Shown: piece by piece, positions 45,584 to 55,114 of the stretch
Position numbering within the stretch: position 1 is the stretch's first letter
Layout: the number at the start of each line of letters is the position of its first letter
The notes under the pieces: generated by a model
What the model saw: only the letters and a program-made list of their open reading frames with translations
What the model was told of the DNA's origin: nothing
Databases searched by the model: none
NCBI RefSeq assembly: GCF_014192095.1
Contig: NZ_JACHXN010000012.1
Location: 103,728 to 167,727 of the forward strand
DNA: 64,000 nucleotides
Source: Phyllobacterium trifolii
GTDB taxonomy: Bacteria; Pseudomonadota; Alphaproteobacteria; Rhizobiales; Rhizobiaceae
Direction of reading: 5' to 3'
Position numbers and translations under genes: made by a program

Positions 45584-46594
45584 ATGCAGTTGAACAAATC
45601 ATTCGTCAGCGCTGATGACGTGGCAAAGCGGGCGGGCGTTTCGCGCTCGGCTGTATCCCGCACGTTTACGCCCGGCGCGAGTGTTTCGGAGGAAACACGC
45701 CAGCGGGTCATGGAGGCTGCGCAAGCGCTTGGCTATCACGTCAACCAGCTTGCACGCGGCCTGATGCGCAGTGAAAGCGGTATCGTCTGCCTGGTCGTGT
45801 CCGAGATGGATACGCCCTACCGCGCCCGTCTGGTGCGCGCTCTCACCCACGAATTGCAAACGGCGGGCAAGATTGCCATGCTCATCAACACAGATCGTTC
45901 CGATGGCAGTGTTGACGCGGCACTCCGGCAAACCCTGCACTACCGCGCCGACGCGTCCATCCTGTTGTCTGGTCTTCCGGACAAGGCGATCACCCGGCTT
46001 TGCCTCAACAGCGGCCAGCGCATCGTGCTGATCAATCGCGACGATGATATTGATGGGCCGTTCCGTATCAATCTCGACGATGGTCAAGCGGCACGGGTGG
46101 CCGTGAGTGCATTCCTGCGCGCCGGCTGCAGACACCTCGCATTCGCCAACTCCGACGTTGGAACACCAAGTCTGATGGCGCGCGAACGCGGCTTCATCGC
46201 AGCGGCCGCCGAATTCGGACTTGAGGTCACGGTCGTGCGCCACGGGAACACCGTCTATGAGAGCGGCCGCAAGATTGCGCAGACATTGTTCACCGAACCG
46301 AAGCGACCCGACGCTGTATTCTGTGTCAACGATCTGATGGCATTCGGGCTGATGGACGGTGCACGGTACGACTTTGGGCTGAACATTCCGGAAGATCTCT
46401 GCATCGTCGGCTTCGACGATATCGAGCAGTCCTCATGGACGTCCTATAACTTGACGACGTTTTCGCAGCCAGTGGATGAAATCGTAAAGAGCAGTGTCGC
46501 CTGGCTCCAAAGCGATGCGACCGCCGGTCGGGTGCGGTCTGCCAACCTGCACGCACCGCTGATCTGGAGAAAAACAATCCGGAACAAACTATAG
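45584..46594 (+). CDS. LacI-family transcriptional regulator
   Basis: 336 residues. The helix-turn-helix and hinge are SADDVAKRAGVSRSAVSRTFTPGASVSEETRQRVMEAAQALGYHVNQLARGL, followed by a sugar-binding-protein-like effector domain. It is divergent from the AfuA-like binding protein gene with two matching operators between, so it most likely represses that transporter and itself, lifted by an imported sugar or derivative. ATG 45584 lacks a strong ribosome site; GTG 45566 is an alternative. Confidence 0.92.
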   Translation: MQLNKSFVSADDVAKRAGVSRSAVSRTFTPGASVSEETRQRVMEAAQALGYHVNQLARGLMRSESGIVCLVVSEMDTPYRARLVRALTHELQTAGKIAMLINTDRSDGSVDAALRQTLHYRADASILLSGLPDKAITRLCLNSGQRIVLINRDDDIDGPFRINLDDGQAARVAVSAFLRAGCRHLAFANSDVGTPSLMARERGFIAAAAEFGLEVTVVRHGNTVYESGRKIAQTLFTEPKRPDAVFCVNDLMAFGLMDGARYDFGLNIPEDLCIVGFDDIEQSSWTSYNLTTFSQPVDEIVKSSVAWLQSDATAGRVRSANLHAPLIWRKTIRNKL

Positions 46595-46759
46595 AATCGT
46601 TTGGTTGCGTCGACCGGCAACCTCACCTCATGGCGTTGCGGGTCAAGCGCGCCGCAGACGAGAGTTTGTATCTGGCTGACAGTGGCCAAGATGAAATAGT
46701 CGTCGTAGGCTGCTTCAAAATCAAGTTTGACGAATCGGGGACGCATCAGCTTGAATCAC

Positions 46760-47173
46760 ATGAGGCTTTTGAAGAAATGCAAGACGCTTGCCGTGATCGC
46801 CTTAATCCTGTTTTTCGGCCAGGTTACTCCCTCTTTTAGCGACGATGCCAAGAGCTGCGTCATCGGGACCGAAAACGAAAAAGGTTGGCTTTTCGTCAAC
46901 AATTGTGATCGCGACGTGGTCATCGAAATCTGCTTTGAGGAGGCATCCGAAGAACCATTGAATTGTGCCAGCGTAGTACAACACCAAGGTGACCAATTAT
47001 ATCCGGCCACGGTGATCGCCGCAAAAGGGGGACTACAGCTTTTGAGTGTTGCTGGGCGTTCCGGGATCAGGTGGGGAGCCTGTTATCATAACCCAAGAGA
47101 CGACAGGAACCCGGGAAAGCCCGAAGGAGAATACAAATTTACGTATCGCTGCATGGAGTCCAACGTCGAGTGA
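46760..47173 (+). CDS. Small secreted cysteine-rich protein of unknown family
   Basis: 137 residues with signal peptide MRLLKKCKTLAVIALILFFG and cut near SFS-DD. The mature part has six or so Cys (SCVIG, NNC, ICFEE, NCAS, ACYHN, RCMES), probably in disulfides, and ends TYRCMESNVE. It lies between the LacI and Gfo/Idh/MocA genes with no obvious partner. A TTG at 46727 is a possible earlier start but adds no signal. Confidence 0.5.
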   Translation: MRLLKKCKTLAVIALILFFGQVTPSFSDDAKSCVIGTENEKGWLFVNNCDRDVVIEICFEEASEEPLNCASVVQHQGDQLYPATVIAAKGGLQLLSVAGRSGIRWGACYHNPRDDRNPGKPEGEYKFTYRCMESNVE

Positions 47174-47192
47174 CCGCGGCAGCCCACGGAAA

Positions 47193-48188
47193 TTACAAAT
47201 CAAGCTCCCGTCGCAAAGTCTCCAGCCGTTCCATGGCTATCACCCCATCATGAATTGTCGGGGCAGCAGTCGACGCACCGCCGAGGGCCGGAACCACATC
47301 GGCCAAGAGTGAATAATAACCCTTCGGATCTTCATTCGCCGCTGCCGTAAAATTTGGCTTCCATGTCAGAGTGTCGACATCGTCGGCGAGTGTCGCTTCG
47401 GGATCGTCTACCTTGAAGGGCGGGTTGCGGTTCCACCGCACCTCAATCACATCATCTACCTCGAGACGCTGGTGGTCACCCATCAACTCGATGCGTTCGA
47501 CCGGCGTGCCCCGCGACTGGATCGTACCCATTGCGATATTTCCAATGGCGCCGCACTCGAACTCGAACCCGACGTGGAAAAGAAGCCTGCCCGGTGTTTT
47601 TTCCACCTTTCGCGCTGAAATGGTTCGCACCGGCGACACGAAGAATGACACCAGATCCATATAGTGCACGCAGTGATGCAGGAAGAAGCCGGTATAATCG
47701 ACATTGCCGGTAAAGTAGCCCGGCGCGGTCATGTAGTATCCGGTAAGGCCAAGCACCGGCCCGAACCGCCCGGACTTGATGATGTTGTGGGCAATCTTGT
47801 TGCCGACCGAATAACGTTTCATGAAACCGACGAGCAACGGTTTACCGGCGCGCTCCGACGCAGCGCGAAGTTCCCGCGCGCCAGCCGCTGTTCCTGACGG
47901 GGGTTTTTCCATAAACACAGGCAGACCCCGATCGAGCGCAAGTTTGCCGAAATGCAGATGCTGATCCGGCCCCACGGCCATGCCGATCGCATCGATTCCC
48001 GGCGTTCGGATGAGTTCCTCGGCGTCGCTGGTCAGGCGCGCAACGCCAAACTGCCGGCCGGCATCGCCAAGACGCTTGCCATCGATATCGCAGAGCGCGA
48101 CGATTTCGACGTCATGGCGGACCAATTGGGGAAGTAGCATCTGGGTTGCGTGAATGCCGCAACCGATCCAACCGATTTTCAGTGTCAT
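47193..48188 (-). CDS. Gfo/Idh/MocA-family oxidoreductase
   Basis: 331 residues. Rossmann start LKIGWIGCGIHATQMLLPQL, the GVARLTSDAEELIRTPGIDAIGMAV strand and the EKPPSGTAAGARELRAASERAGKPLLVGF catalytic block with the Lys of EKP are seen. It oxidises or reduces a sugar or inositol with NAD(P). The start overlaps the epimerase stop by four bases; last gene of the sugar ABC operon. Confidence 0.92.
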   Translation of the reverse strand: MTLKIGWIGCGIHATQMLLPQLVRHDVEIVALCDIDGKRLGDAGRQFGVARLTSDAEELIRTPGIDAIGMAVGPDQHLHFGKLALDRGLPVFMEKPPSGTAAGARELRAASERAGKPLLVGFMKRYSVGNKIAHNIIKSGRFGPVLGLTGYYMTAPGYFTGNVDYTGFFLHHCVHYMDLVSFFVSPVRTISARKVEKTPGRLLFHVGFEFECGAIGNIAMGTIQSRGTPVERIELMGDHQRLEVDDVIEVRWNRNPPFKVDDPEATLADDVDTLTWKPNFTAAANEDPKGYYSLLADVVPALGGASTAAPTIHDGVIAMERLETLRRELDL

Positions 48189-49069
48189 CGCCGATATTCC
48201 GTCAGTGTGAGATGGGATTTGATGAACGCCGCGCTCGCCGCGAGGCGCTCGCTTTCGTCCTCATGCGGTGGACGCCACTGCGCGAATGGAACGCCAAAAC
48301 GATCATCATTGCGGCGGAAAGGCTCAAGCGATACCGGGCCTTTGTAGTTCACCTCGTGCAGCGCACGACAAACTGCAACCCAGTCGGTCGAACCGGTGCC
48401 GGGGAAGCCGCGATGATTTTCGTTGGCCTGGAAATGCACGAGATGACCGCCGCCAAGCCGGATGGCCTCGGGGATCGACGCCTCCTCCATGTGCATGTGA
48501 AATGTGTCGAGCATCAACTTGACCGCCGGATGGTCCACTGTGTCGAGCAGCTCGATGGCTTGTTGTGTCGTGCACAACACATCGCTTTCGAAGCGATTGA
48601 GTGGTTCGACGGCGAGCAGAATACCGGCCTTCGCAGCGTGATCGCCCGCTTCCTTCAGTCCCGCGACACAGCGGTCCTTGCGCGCCAACCGCTCTTCTTC
48701 GGTTACTGGTACTGGCGCACGCCCGGCAAACACCAGTGGATTGCCGGTCAGAGGGCCGCCAACAACGGTCGCACCGAGTTCCGCTGCGCAGTCCGCCGTA
48801 TAGCGCAGGTAGTCGATGCCGGCGCGGTGGGCATCTTTCTCGTGCGATGAAAGGTTGCGTTGCATATTGACGCGCGCGGCGAGGACGACGCCAAGTCCTG
48901 CATCGTCCAATGCGCGCCGGGCTTCGGCAAGATCGATTTCGCCGGGCTCGGGCACCAGCAGTTCGACGAAGTCAAAGCCAAGTTCGCGCATTTTCTTGAA
49001 GAGATGGAAATGCTCGGCGGTGAATGGCCTTGCATATTGCATGGAGATCAATCCGATGGGATTCATCAT
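48185..49069 (-). CDS. Sugar phosphate isomerase/epimerase (xylose isomerase-like TIM barrel)
   Basis: 294 residues, AP-endonuclease-2/xylose-isomerase-like barrel with metal-site segments LLAVEPLNRFE, KLMLDTFHMHMEE, HFQANENHRGFPGTG and VSLEPF. It epimerises or isomerises a keto sugar or hydroxypyruvate-like compound. AAGGA precedes the ATG pair at 49069/49066. It is coupled to the oxidoreductase behind it. Confidence 0.9.
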   Translation of the reverse strand: MMNPIGLISMQYARPFTAEHFHLFKKMRELGFDFVELLVPEPGEIDLAEARRALDDAGLGVVLAARVNMQRNLSSHEKDAHRAGIDYLRYTADCAAELGATVVGGPLTGNPLVFAGRAPVPVTEEERLARKDRCVAGLKEAGDHAAKAGILLAVEPLNRFESDVLCTTQQAIELLDTVDHPAVKLMLDTFHMHMEEASIPEAIRLGGGHLVHFQANENHRGFPGTGSTDWVAVCRALHEVNYKGPVSLEPFRRNDDRFGVPFAQWRPPHEDESERLAASAAFIKSHLTLTEYRR

Positions 49070-49095
49070 GGGTCCTTCTTTGATATTAATAAGAG

Positions 49096-49929
49096 TCATC
49101 CCTTCACTGCGCCTTGGGTGAGGCCGCCGATAAGCCGGCGTTGAACGAGAAGGAAAAGCAGAGTGGCGGGAAGCGCACCGACGACACCGCCGGCGGCGAG
49201 CAGACCCCATTCGATCTGGTATTCGCCTATCAGCGTCTGGATGGCGACGGTAACGGGGCGGACGTTCCGGCCGCCAAGTGTCAGGGCGTAGAGATATTCG
49301 TTCCACGCGGTAATGAAGATATAGATGCCTGTCGAAATGATGCCGGGCATGGCCAGCGGCAGAACGACGCGACGCAACGCCTGCAGCCGGGAACAGCCAT
49401 CGATCATCGCCGCTTCATCGAGGCTGCGGGGAATAGCGCCGATGTAACTCCTCAGCATCCAGACCGCGAACGGAATGGCGACAGTTGAATTGGCGAGGAT
49501 CAGCGCAAGATGCGTATCGAGAAGGCCAATCTTCCGCATCAGGATAAAGAGCGGCAAGATCAGGAGCACGATCGGAAACATGTTGACCAGCAGAAACTGC
49601 AGCATGACCAGCTTGCGGCCCGGGAAGCGGAAACGCGACAGCGCGTAGGCCGCAGTGATTGAAACTGCGAGGCCCAGGACGACAGTACCAGCAGCAATGA
49701 TCAGACTGTCCAGCATATTGCCGAGAAACGAGGTCTGTTCCAGCAGGCGGATATAATTGTCCATGCTCCACCCCGCCGGCGACAGGGATACGCCGGACGC
49801 AGATAATTGCGCGGTCGGTGTCAGGGACGTCAGGATCATCCAGACGAACGGCCCCATGGCGAGCATTATGATGAAAACGACAGGAATATCCGTCGTGAGA
49901 ATCCGGCGGAGCGTCGAGGGTTTGTTCAT
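49096..49929 (-). CDS. Sugar ABC transporter permease (MalG-like)
   Basis: 277 residues from ATG 49929, six helices with EAA loop DEAAMIDGCSRLQALRRVVLPLAMPGIISTGIYIF typical of CUT1 inner permeases. It overlaps the MalF-like gene stop (ATGA), and lies 26 bp before the epimerase. Confidence 0.93.
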   Translation of the reverse strand: MNKPSTLRRILTTDIPVVFIIMLAMGPFVWMILTSLTPTAQLSASGVSLSPAGWSMDNYIRLLEQTSFLGNMLDSLIIAAGTVVLGLAVSITAAYALSRFRFPGRKLVMLQFLLVNMFPIVLLILPLFILMRKIGLLDTHLALILANSTVAIPFAVWMLRSYIGAIPRSLDEAAMIDGCSRLQALRRVVLPLAMPGIISTGIYIFITAWNEYLYALTLGGRNVRPVTVAIQTLIGEYQIEWGLLAAGGVVGALPATLLFLLVQRRLIGGLTQGAVKG

Positions 49930-50855
49930 CGTTCCACCTCGCGCATGGTGCGGACGATATAGACCGCCACGATGGCACCAAGAAGGATCGTGAACGTAAC
50001 GGCAATGGCGGTGCCATAGCCGAAATCGAGATTTTGCCGGGCCTTGATAAACGCATAAAGCGGCAGTGTGTGCGTGGCATAGCCCGGGCCGCCACCTGTC
50101 ATGACGAAGATGACATCCATGGAATTTGCGACCCAGATAATACGCAGCAGGCCCGCCGTCGCCAGCACGGGTGCTATTCCCGGAAGGGTAATATGGACGA
50201 ACTGACGCCACGTGCTGGCCCCGTCGATAGAGGCGGCTTCATACTGGCTTTGGGGTATCCCCTGCAAACCGGCAAGGATCATCACCGCGAAAAACGGAAA
50301 GCCCTGCCAGGTCAAGGTGGCAATCACCGCATAGAGCGCAAGATGCGGATCGGCAAGCCAGGGTACGGTTGAATGGATAATCGACAGGTACAGCAGGATG
50401 TCATTGAGCACCCCGGTGGTTGGATCATAAATCCAGCGCCACATCAGCGCGATGACAACGCTCGGCAAGGCCCACGGAATTATCACGAGGGCACGCGCCA
50501 GACCGCGCCATGGGAACTCGCGATTGAGCAGGAGCGCGGCGACCAGGCCAAGACCCATCTGCAAGGGCACCGTCAAGCCGATCCATATGGCAGTATGCCC
50601 GAGCGAAATCCAGAATACCGGGTCATGCAAGAGCTTGATGTAGTTGCCGAAGCCCACGAACCGGCTGGCATTGGGTTTCCACAGGACCAGGTCGTAGAAG
50701 CTGGTGACGACCGCCTGAACCATCGGGAAGAAAACGATGAACAATGTCACGAGCACTGCCGGCGCCAGCAGGGCATACGGCATCAGCCGGCTGCGCAGCG
50801 TGCGAACCTGCGTGAGATCGTGAGGTGCTGATGGTGCAAGCGTTGACATGGACAA
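49926..50855 (-). CDS. Sugar ABC transporter permease (MalF-like)
   Basis: 309 residues, six helices and EAA loop EAASIDGASTWRQFVHITLPGIAPVLAT. Works with the MalG-like partner for uptake of a sugar. The start at 50855 (MSMSTLAP) or 50849 is undecided. Confidence 0.93.
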   Translation of the reverse strand: MSMSTLAPSAPHDLTQVRTLRSRLMPYALLAPAVLVTLFIVFFPMVQAVVTSFYDLVLWKPNASRFVGFGNYIKLLHDPVFWISLGHTAIWIGLTVPLQMGLGLVAALLLNREFPWRGLARALVIIPWALPSVVIALMWRWIYDPTTGVLNDILLYLSIIHSTVPWLADPHLALYAVIATLTWQGFPFFAVMILAGLQGIPQSQYEAASIDGASTWRQFVHITLPGIAPVLATAGLLRIIWVANSMDVIFVMTGGGPGYATHTLPLYAFIKARQNLDFGYGTAIAVTFTILLGAIVAVYIVRTMREVER

Positions 50856-50900
50856 TCTACTTTCGGCGGACGTCGACCAGTGCTGCGAAACCCCTCCGCG

Positions 50901-52103
50901 CTACTGCGCGAAGAGGCTCTCAAGCTGCTGCATCATCTGTTGCGAGGTGATCTGGCCGGTGAGCGCTTGCTGCATTGACGTTTGCCACGCGGTATTGACG
51001 AACTCCGCTGTCGCGGTGCTTTGCGGCAGCACGTGAGCAAACGGCAGAGACTGGACCGTGGCGTCAACGAAACGGCGTTCATGCAGGGTCCAATGCTCGG
51101 AACCGCTCTTGGTTACAGTCATCTGGCCCGTCGCCTTGTTGAAGGCAACGTTGTTTTCACCCTCGGCGAGAAAGGATATCCACTTCCAGGCAGCGTCCTT
51201 CACCTGTGACGACGAGAAAATCGCCAGGGATTCATCGCCATAGGAGGTCCACTGCTTGCCGCCGCATTTGGGGGCGGGAACAGCGGAAACCTTATCTCCC
51301 AACGCTTTGACCAAATCATTGGATGAGCCAATATGATGAATGGTCATGGCCGTCTTGCCAGCCTTGAACGCTGCGACAATTTCCTGGAAGCCGTCATTTG
51401 GAGCCGATGGCGGGATAACCTTGTCTTTTTGGAACAGATCGATCACCCACTGGTTAGCCGCGACAGCTTCAGGGTTGGTAAGGCCGCCCGGCTTGAGTTC
51501 CGCGCCTTGCGAGAAGACGAATGTTCCCCACTGGTCCCAGCCGCCCTTGCCGCCGCGCAGGCCAAAACCATAGGTGTCGGGCGCTTTGGTCAATTTCTGC
51601 GCTGCCGTGCGGAAGTCTTCGCATGTCACCGGTGGATTGAGGCCCGCCTCCTTGAAGAGATCGGCGCGGTAGTAAAGATACAGCACGACGTACTGGATCG
51701 GCAGGTAATACTGCTGCCCATCCGGCCCCTTGTTCAATTCCAGCAGATTATCGAGAAGATCGGCTTTGCCCGGCCAGGCGTTGATACGGTCGCCAATCGG
51801 CTCCAGCGCACCCATTTCAGCCAGTCGCGGCTGCGCAAAAAGCTTGACCATCCCGGCGTCCGGCGCATTGCCGCCAACCAGAGAGGTATACAGATTGTCG
51901 TAGTAGCTGTTCCATGGAACATTTTCCGCTTCAATTTTGATATCGGGGTTTTTCGCCTCGAACTTCGCCACGAGATCCGACATCGGATTTTCCGGATTGT
52001 CGAAATGATACCAGAACCGCACCGTTTCGGCCGCATTGGCGGCGCTCACCGCCAGGCCGGCCATGAATGCGCAACTGATACCCAGTTTCTTGAGAATGCT
52101 CAT
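50901..52103 (-). CDS. Sugar ABC transporter substrate-binding protein
   Basis: 400 residues with signal peptide MSILKKLGISCAFMAGLAVS (cut after NAA) and the CUT1 binding fold: VRFWYHFDNPENPMSDLVAKFEAKNP, YYDNLYTSLVGGNAPDAGMVKL, LPIQYVVLYLYYRADLF. GGAGG lies properly before the ATG. First transporter gene of the operon after the esterase. Confidence 0.92.
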   Translation of the reverse strand: MSILKKLGISCAFMAGLAVSAANAAETVRFWYHFDNPENPMSDLVAKFEAKNPDIKIEAENVPWNSYYDNLYTSLVGGNAPDAGMVKLFAQPRLAEMGALEPIGDRINAWPGKADLLDNLLELNKGPDGQQYYLPIQYVVLYLYYRADLFKEAGLNPPVTCEDFRTAAQKLTKAPDTYGFGLRGGKGGWDQWGTFVFSQGAELKPGGLTNPEAVAANQWVIDLFQKDKVIPPSAPNDGFQEIVAAFKAGKTAMTIHHIGSSNDLVKALGDKVSAVPAPKCGGKQWTSYGDESLAIFSSSQVKDAAWKWISFLAEGENNVAFNKATGQMTVTKSGSEHWTLHERRFVDATVQSLPFAHVLPQSTATAEFVNTAWQTSMQQALTGQITSQQMMQQLESLFAQ

Positions 52104-52130
52104 TGTTTCCTCCACCTTTGTTATGGGTCT

Positions 52131-53111
52131 TCAACTGCCGCGGATCATTCCTCGAGCAGCCTCCCCGGCCGCCACAAGCGCCTCCCGCGCAGCAGCCAGT
52201 TCATTCGTGTTTTGCAGAAATCCATGCGTTACCCCCGGCAAAACAGTGAGGGGATCGTTGCGGCCAACAGCCTTCAGCCGATCAGCAAACAGAAGCGTGT
52301 CGGACAAGAGGGGATCGACGCCGGCGGCCAGGAGATAGAGCGGCGGCAATGCGCGCAGTATAGGGTCATCGGCGTGTAACGGTGCCACCAGCGGATTGCG
52401 GCGGGCATCCTCATCCGCGCAATACCAGTTCCAGTATCGTTGCATCTTGCCACGCGTCAGACCGGGGCCCTCGGCAAACTGGCCATACGACTCCGTGGTG
52501 AAGTCGGCACCAAACGCGCCGTAGAACAGAAGCATGCCCGACGGCAGTGAACGTCCAGCTCTCTCTTCGTGCATGACGGCTGCAAGCGCGAGATTGGCCC
52601 CCGCCGAATCTCCTGCGATGATGAGCGGTCCCGTGGATACGCCTGCTTCTGCAGTCGCCGCGAATGCGGCACGCAGGCAGGCGACAACGTCGTGCAGGCC
52701 CGCTGGAAATGGATGTTCCGGGGCTAGTCGATAATCGGGAACGAGCACGGGCAGCGCGGTTTCATTGGCGAGAACCCGGGCACAACGCTCATGCGTTTCA
52801 GGACTGCAGAACGCAAAACCTCCGCCATGAACGAACAGGACAGCACCGGCGCCCGCATCATGCGGCACAAGCACGCGCATGCGGCAATCCTGGGAACCAA
52901 GTTCCGTATTGGCGGCAACGATTATGTTTCGCGTCCGAGCAAGCGGCGGCAGGTTTACATTGTTGCGCTGGTTTGAACGTTCGGATTGCGCCCTGCCCTC
53001 TTCCGGTGGCAGCAATGTGGGATCAGGTAGCGGCCCCAGCTCCTCTTCGACGCGCAGCAACAACGCGCGCATTTCCGCTGAAAGTTCATTGGAAAAACCG
53101 GCGCCGTTCAT
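52131..53111 (-). CDS. HSL-family acetyl-esterase-like alpha/beta hydrolase
   Basis: 326 residues. HGGGFAFCS around 95-103, S169 in IIAGDSAGAN, Asp in LLAAGVDPLLSDTL and His in LPGVTHGFLQ form the active site. In a sugar uptake operon it may deacylate an imported acylated sugar or open a lactone. Its start overlaps the GntR stop by four bases and it lies 27 bp before the binding-protein gene. Confidence 0.9.
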   Translation of the reverse strand: MNGAGFSNELSAEMRALLLRVEEELGPLPDPTLLPPEEGRAQSERSNQRNNVNLPPLARTRNIIVAANTELGSQDCRMRVLVPHDAGAGAVLFVHGGGFAFCSPETHERCARVLANETALPVLVPDYRLAPEHPFPAGLHDVVACLRAAFAATAEAGVSTGPLIIAGDSAGANLALAAVMHEERAGRSLPSGMLLFYGAFGADFTTESYGQFAEGPGLTRGKMQRYWNWYCADEDARRNPLVAPLHADDPILRALPPLYLLAAGVDPLLSDTLLFADRLKAVGRNDPLTVLPGVTHGFLQNTNELAAAREALVAAGEAARGMIRGS

Positions 53112-53803
53112 TGATCAGCGTCCGGAAACACAGTTGGCCCGAAGTCAACAATCGTCGCGATATGATGATGCAAGGCTTGCGTTGCAGCGGCTACATCGCC
53201 CTGCTCTATAGCTTCAATTATGACGCGATGCCGTAGTGCTGTCGCCATGAGATCGCGGGAACCGATACTTCTTGAGATCTTGAAGCGATGATTGTGAACG
53301 AGGCACCGGTGCAAGATCGGATCGAGCGCCGGCAGGTCGGCATCGCGAAAAATCCGCCGATGGAAATCCCGGTCGAGCGCCGCGAGCTGGAGCTCGTCGC
53401 CGTTGTTTGCGGACTCTGCCATATCGTCCGCAAGTTCCTGAAGATCGGAAACGAGAGTCCGGCTCTTGTGGCGCAGCGCGCGAACGATGCCATTGCATTC
53501 GATCTGCTGGCGCACGCGGAACATTTCAACGGCTTCATCGACCGTGCAGGCAGATACCTGGGTGCCCCGGTGCCCCTGGCGTCGCACCAACCCTTCTTCC
53601 TGCAACTGCAGCAAAGCCTCGCGAATCGTACCCTGGCTGCACTGGAACCGCGCCGCCAGATCAAGCTCCGTCAACGGCTCGCCGGCGCGCAACTCTCCCA
53701 GCATGATATCCCGCTTCAATTGATCGAACGCCACGGCCGCCTTTGCTGGAAGCGGACTATAGGATGGGCGATTTGATCTGCGAGTGATGGAGTCGTCGGG
53801 CAC
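53108..53803 (-). CDS. GntR-family transcriptional regulator (FadR/FCD type)
   Basis: 231 residues. N-terminal winged helix (QLKRDIMLGELRAGEPLTELDLAARFQCSQGTIREALLQLQEEGLVRRQGHRGTQV) and an all-helical FCD domain with metal-site residues around ALDRDFHRRIF and ATALRHRVIIEAIEQGD. It heads the minus-strand operon and faces the divergent ATPase gene, so it probably controls both from one operator. Confidence 0.92.
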   Translation of the reverse strand: MPDDSITRRSNRPSYSPLPAKAAVAFDQLKRDIMLGELRAGEPLTELDLAARFQCSQGTIREALLQLQEEGLVRRQGHRGTQVSACTVDEAVEMFRVRQQIECNGIVRALRHKSRTLVSDLQELADDMAESANNGDELQLAALDRDFHRRIFRDADLPALDPILHRCLVHNHRFKISRSIGSRDLMATALRHRVIIEAIEQGDVAAATQALHHHIATIVDFGPTVFPDADQ

Positions 53804-53842
53804 TGCAAGCTCTCCTCTTGATTGCAGATGACGCTAATTATC

Positions 53843-53866
53843 ATTATTGATATTGATATCGATAAT
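53843..53866. promoter_or_regulatory. Putative GntR operator in the divergent promoter
   Basis: ATTATTGAT, six bases, ATCGATAAT: nine-base arms with one mismatch, at the middle of the 99-bp region between the GntR and ATPase starts. The region is otherwise AT-rich. Confidence 0.55.
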
Positions 53867-53902
53867 TAAAGTCAATAACGTATCGGGCGGAGGAATAATC
53901 GA

Positions 53903-54985
53903 ATGACAGCGATCAGTCTGAAGCAGATCCGAAAGCTCTACGGGACAGTTCCCGTGATCCACGGGGTAAATATCGATGTCGCGAGCGGCGAGTTTCTCGT
54001 TCTTGTTGGTCCGTCCGGTTGCGGGAAATCCACCCTGCTCCGAATGATCGCCGGGCTGGAAGAAATCAGCGCGGGTGAATTGAGGATTGGTGACAAGGTC
54101 GTCAATGCCCTGCCGCCCTCCGACCGCGACATTGCCATGGTCTTCCAGGATTATGCGCTGTACCCCCATATGAGCGTTGAAGAAAACATGGCGTTTGGCC
54201 TGAAAATGCGCGGCGAGACCACCAATGAAATTGACAAGCGCGTGACAAGCGCGGCCGATATCCTCAAGCTTCAGGATTATCTTGAGCGTCGGCCGGCACA
54301 ACTTTCGGGCGGCCAACGCCAGCGGGTTGCGATGGGCCGCGCCATCGTTCGCCGACCGAAGGCATTCCTGTTCGACGAACCGCTGTCGAATCTCGATGCC
54401 GCACTTCGCGTCGAGATGCGGCTTGAAATTGCCAAGCTGCATCGCCGCATGCAGGCGACGACCGTCTACGTCACGCACGATCAAGTGGAGGCTATGACAC
54501 TCGCTGATCGGATTGTCGTTATGAACGCGGGTAACGTCGAACAGATCGGGCATCCGCTTGACCTCTACCGCAAGCCAGCAAGTCTCTTCGTGGCACGTTT
54601 CATCGGCAGTCCGACCATGAATACCTTGCAGGTGAATGTCGTTGAATCCACCCGGAACAAATTTGTTCTGCAATTGCCGGCAGGCAACGTCGCTATAAGT
54701 GCTGGGGACGGACCAGCCGTGGCATTAAAGACGGTTACCTTCGGCATCCGTCCGGAAGACCTGACCGTCTGCGACGCCACCGAGGGGTGGTTCAGCGGCG
54801 AATTGGCGGTGGTCGAACGGCTTGGCAGCCAGACCTTCGGTTACCTCGATGCCGGAACCGAAAAACTTATCACCATCGAATTCCCGAGATCAGCTGAAGT
54901 CCGGGTCGGCGAGCGGCTCTCGGTAAAGGGTGATATTGCCAACACTCACCTCTTCGAGACCGAGAAAGGCCAGCGGATCAATTGA
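53903..54985 (+). CDS. Sugar ABC transporter ATPase (MalK/UgpC type)
   Basis: 360 residues: GPSGCGKST at 36-44, LSGGQRQRVAMGRAIVR signature, AFLFDEPLSNLDA Walker B, VTHDQVEAMTLAD H-loop, and the C-terminal MalK-type OB domain with GIRPEDLTV. GGAGG before the ATG. It energises the permease pair 49096-50855 although encoded on the opposite strand, from the shared promoter region. Confidence 0.94.
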   Translation: MTAISLKQIRKLYGTVPVIHGVNIDVASGEFLVLVGPSGCGKSTLLRMIAGLEEISAGELRIGDKVVNALPPSDRDIAMVFQDYALYPHMSVEENMAFGLKMRGETTNEIDKRVTSAADILKLQDYLERRPAQLSGGQRQRVAMGRAIVRRPKAFLFDEPLSNLDAALRVEMRLEIAKLHRRMQATTVYVTHDQVEAMTLADRIVVMNAGNVEQIGHPLDLYRKPASLFVARFIGSPTMNTLQVNVVESTRNKFVLQLPAGNVAISAGDGPAVALKTVTFGIRPEDLTVCDATEGWFSGELAVVERLGSQTFGYLDAGTEKLITIEFPRSAEVRVGERLSVKGDIANTHLFETEKGQRIN

Positions 54986-55114
54986 AATACGAATCTTTAT
55001 GTTGCCGACCGCACTAGTTTTCAACTGACGGCTTGCGCTTGACTGGCAATCACCGTGCATCTGAGCCAGGCTGCCAACGACATTCGTATCGTATGCTGTT
55101 GCGAGAGGTCGACT

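Noticed and set aside
51333..52379. Plus-strand frame of 348 codons over the sugar-binding protein
   Set aside because: Antisense of a clear signal-peptide-bearing binding protein.
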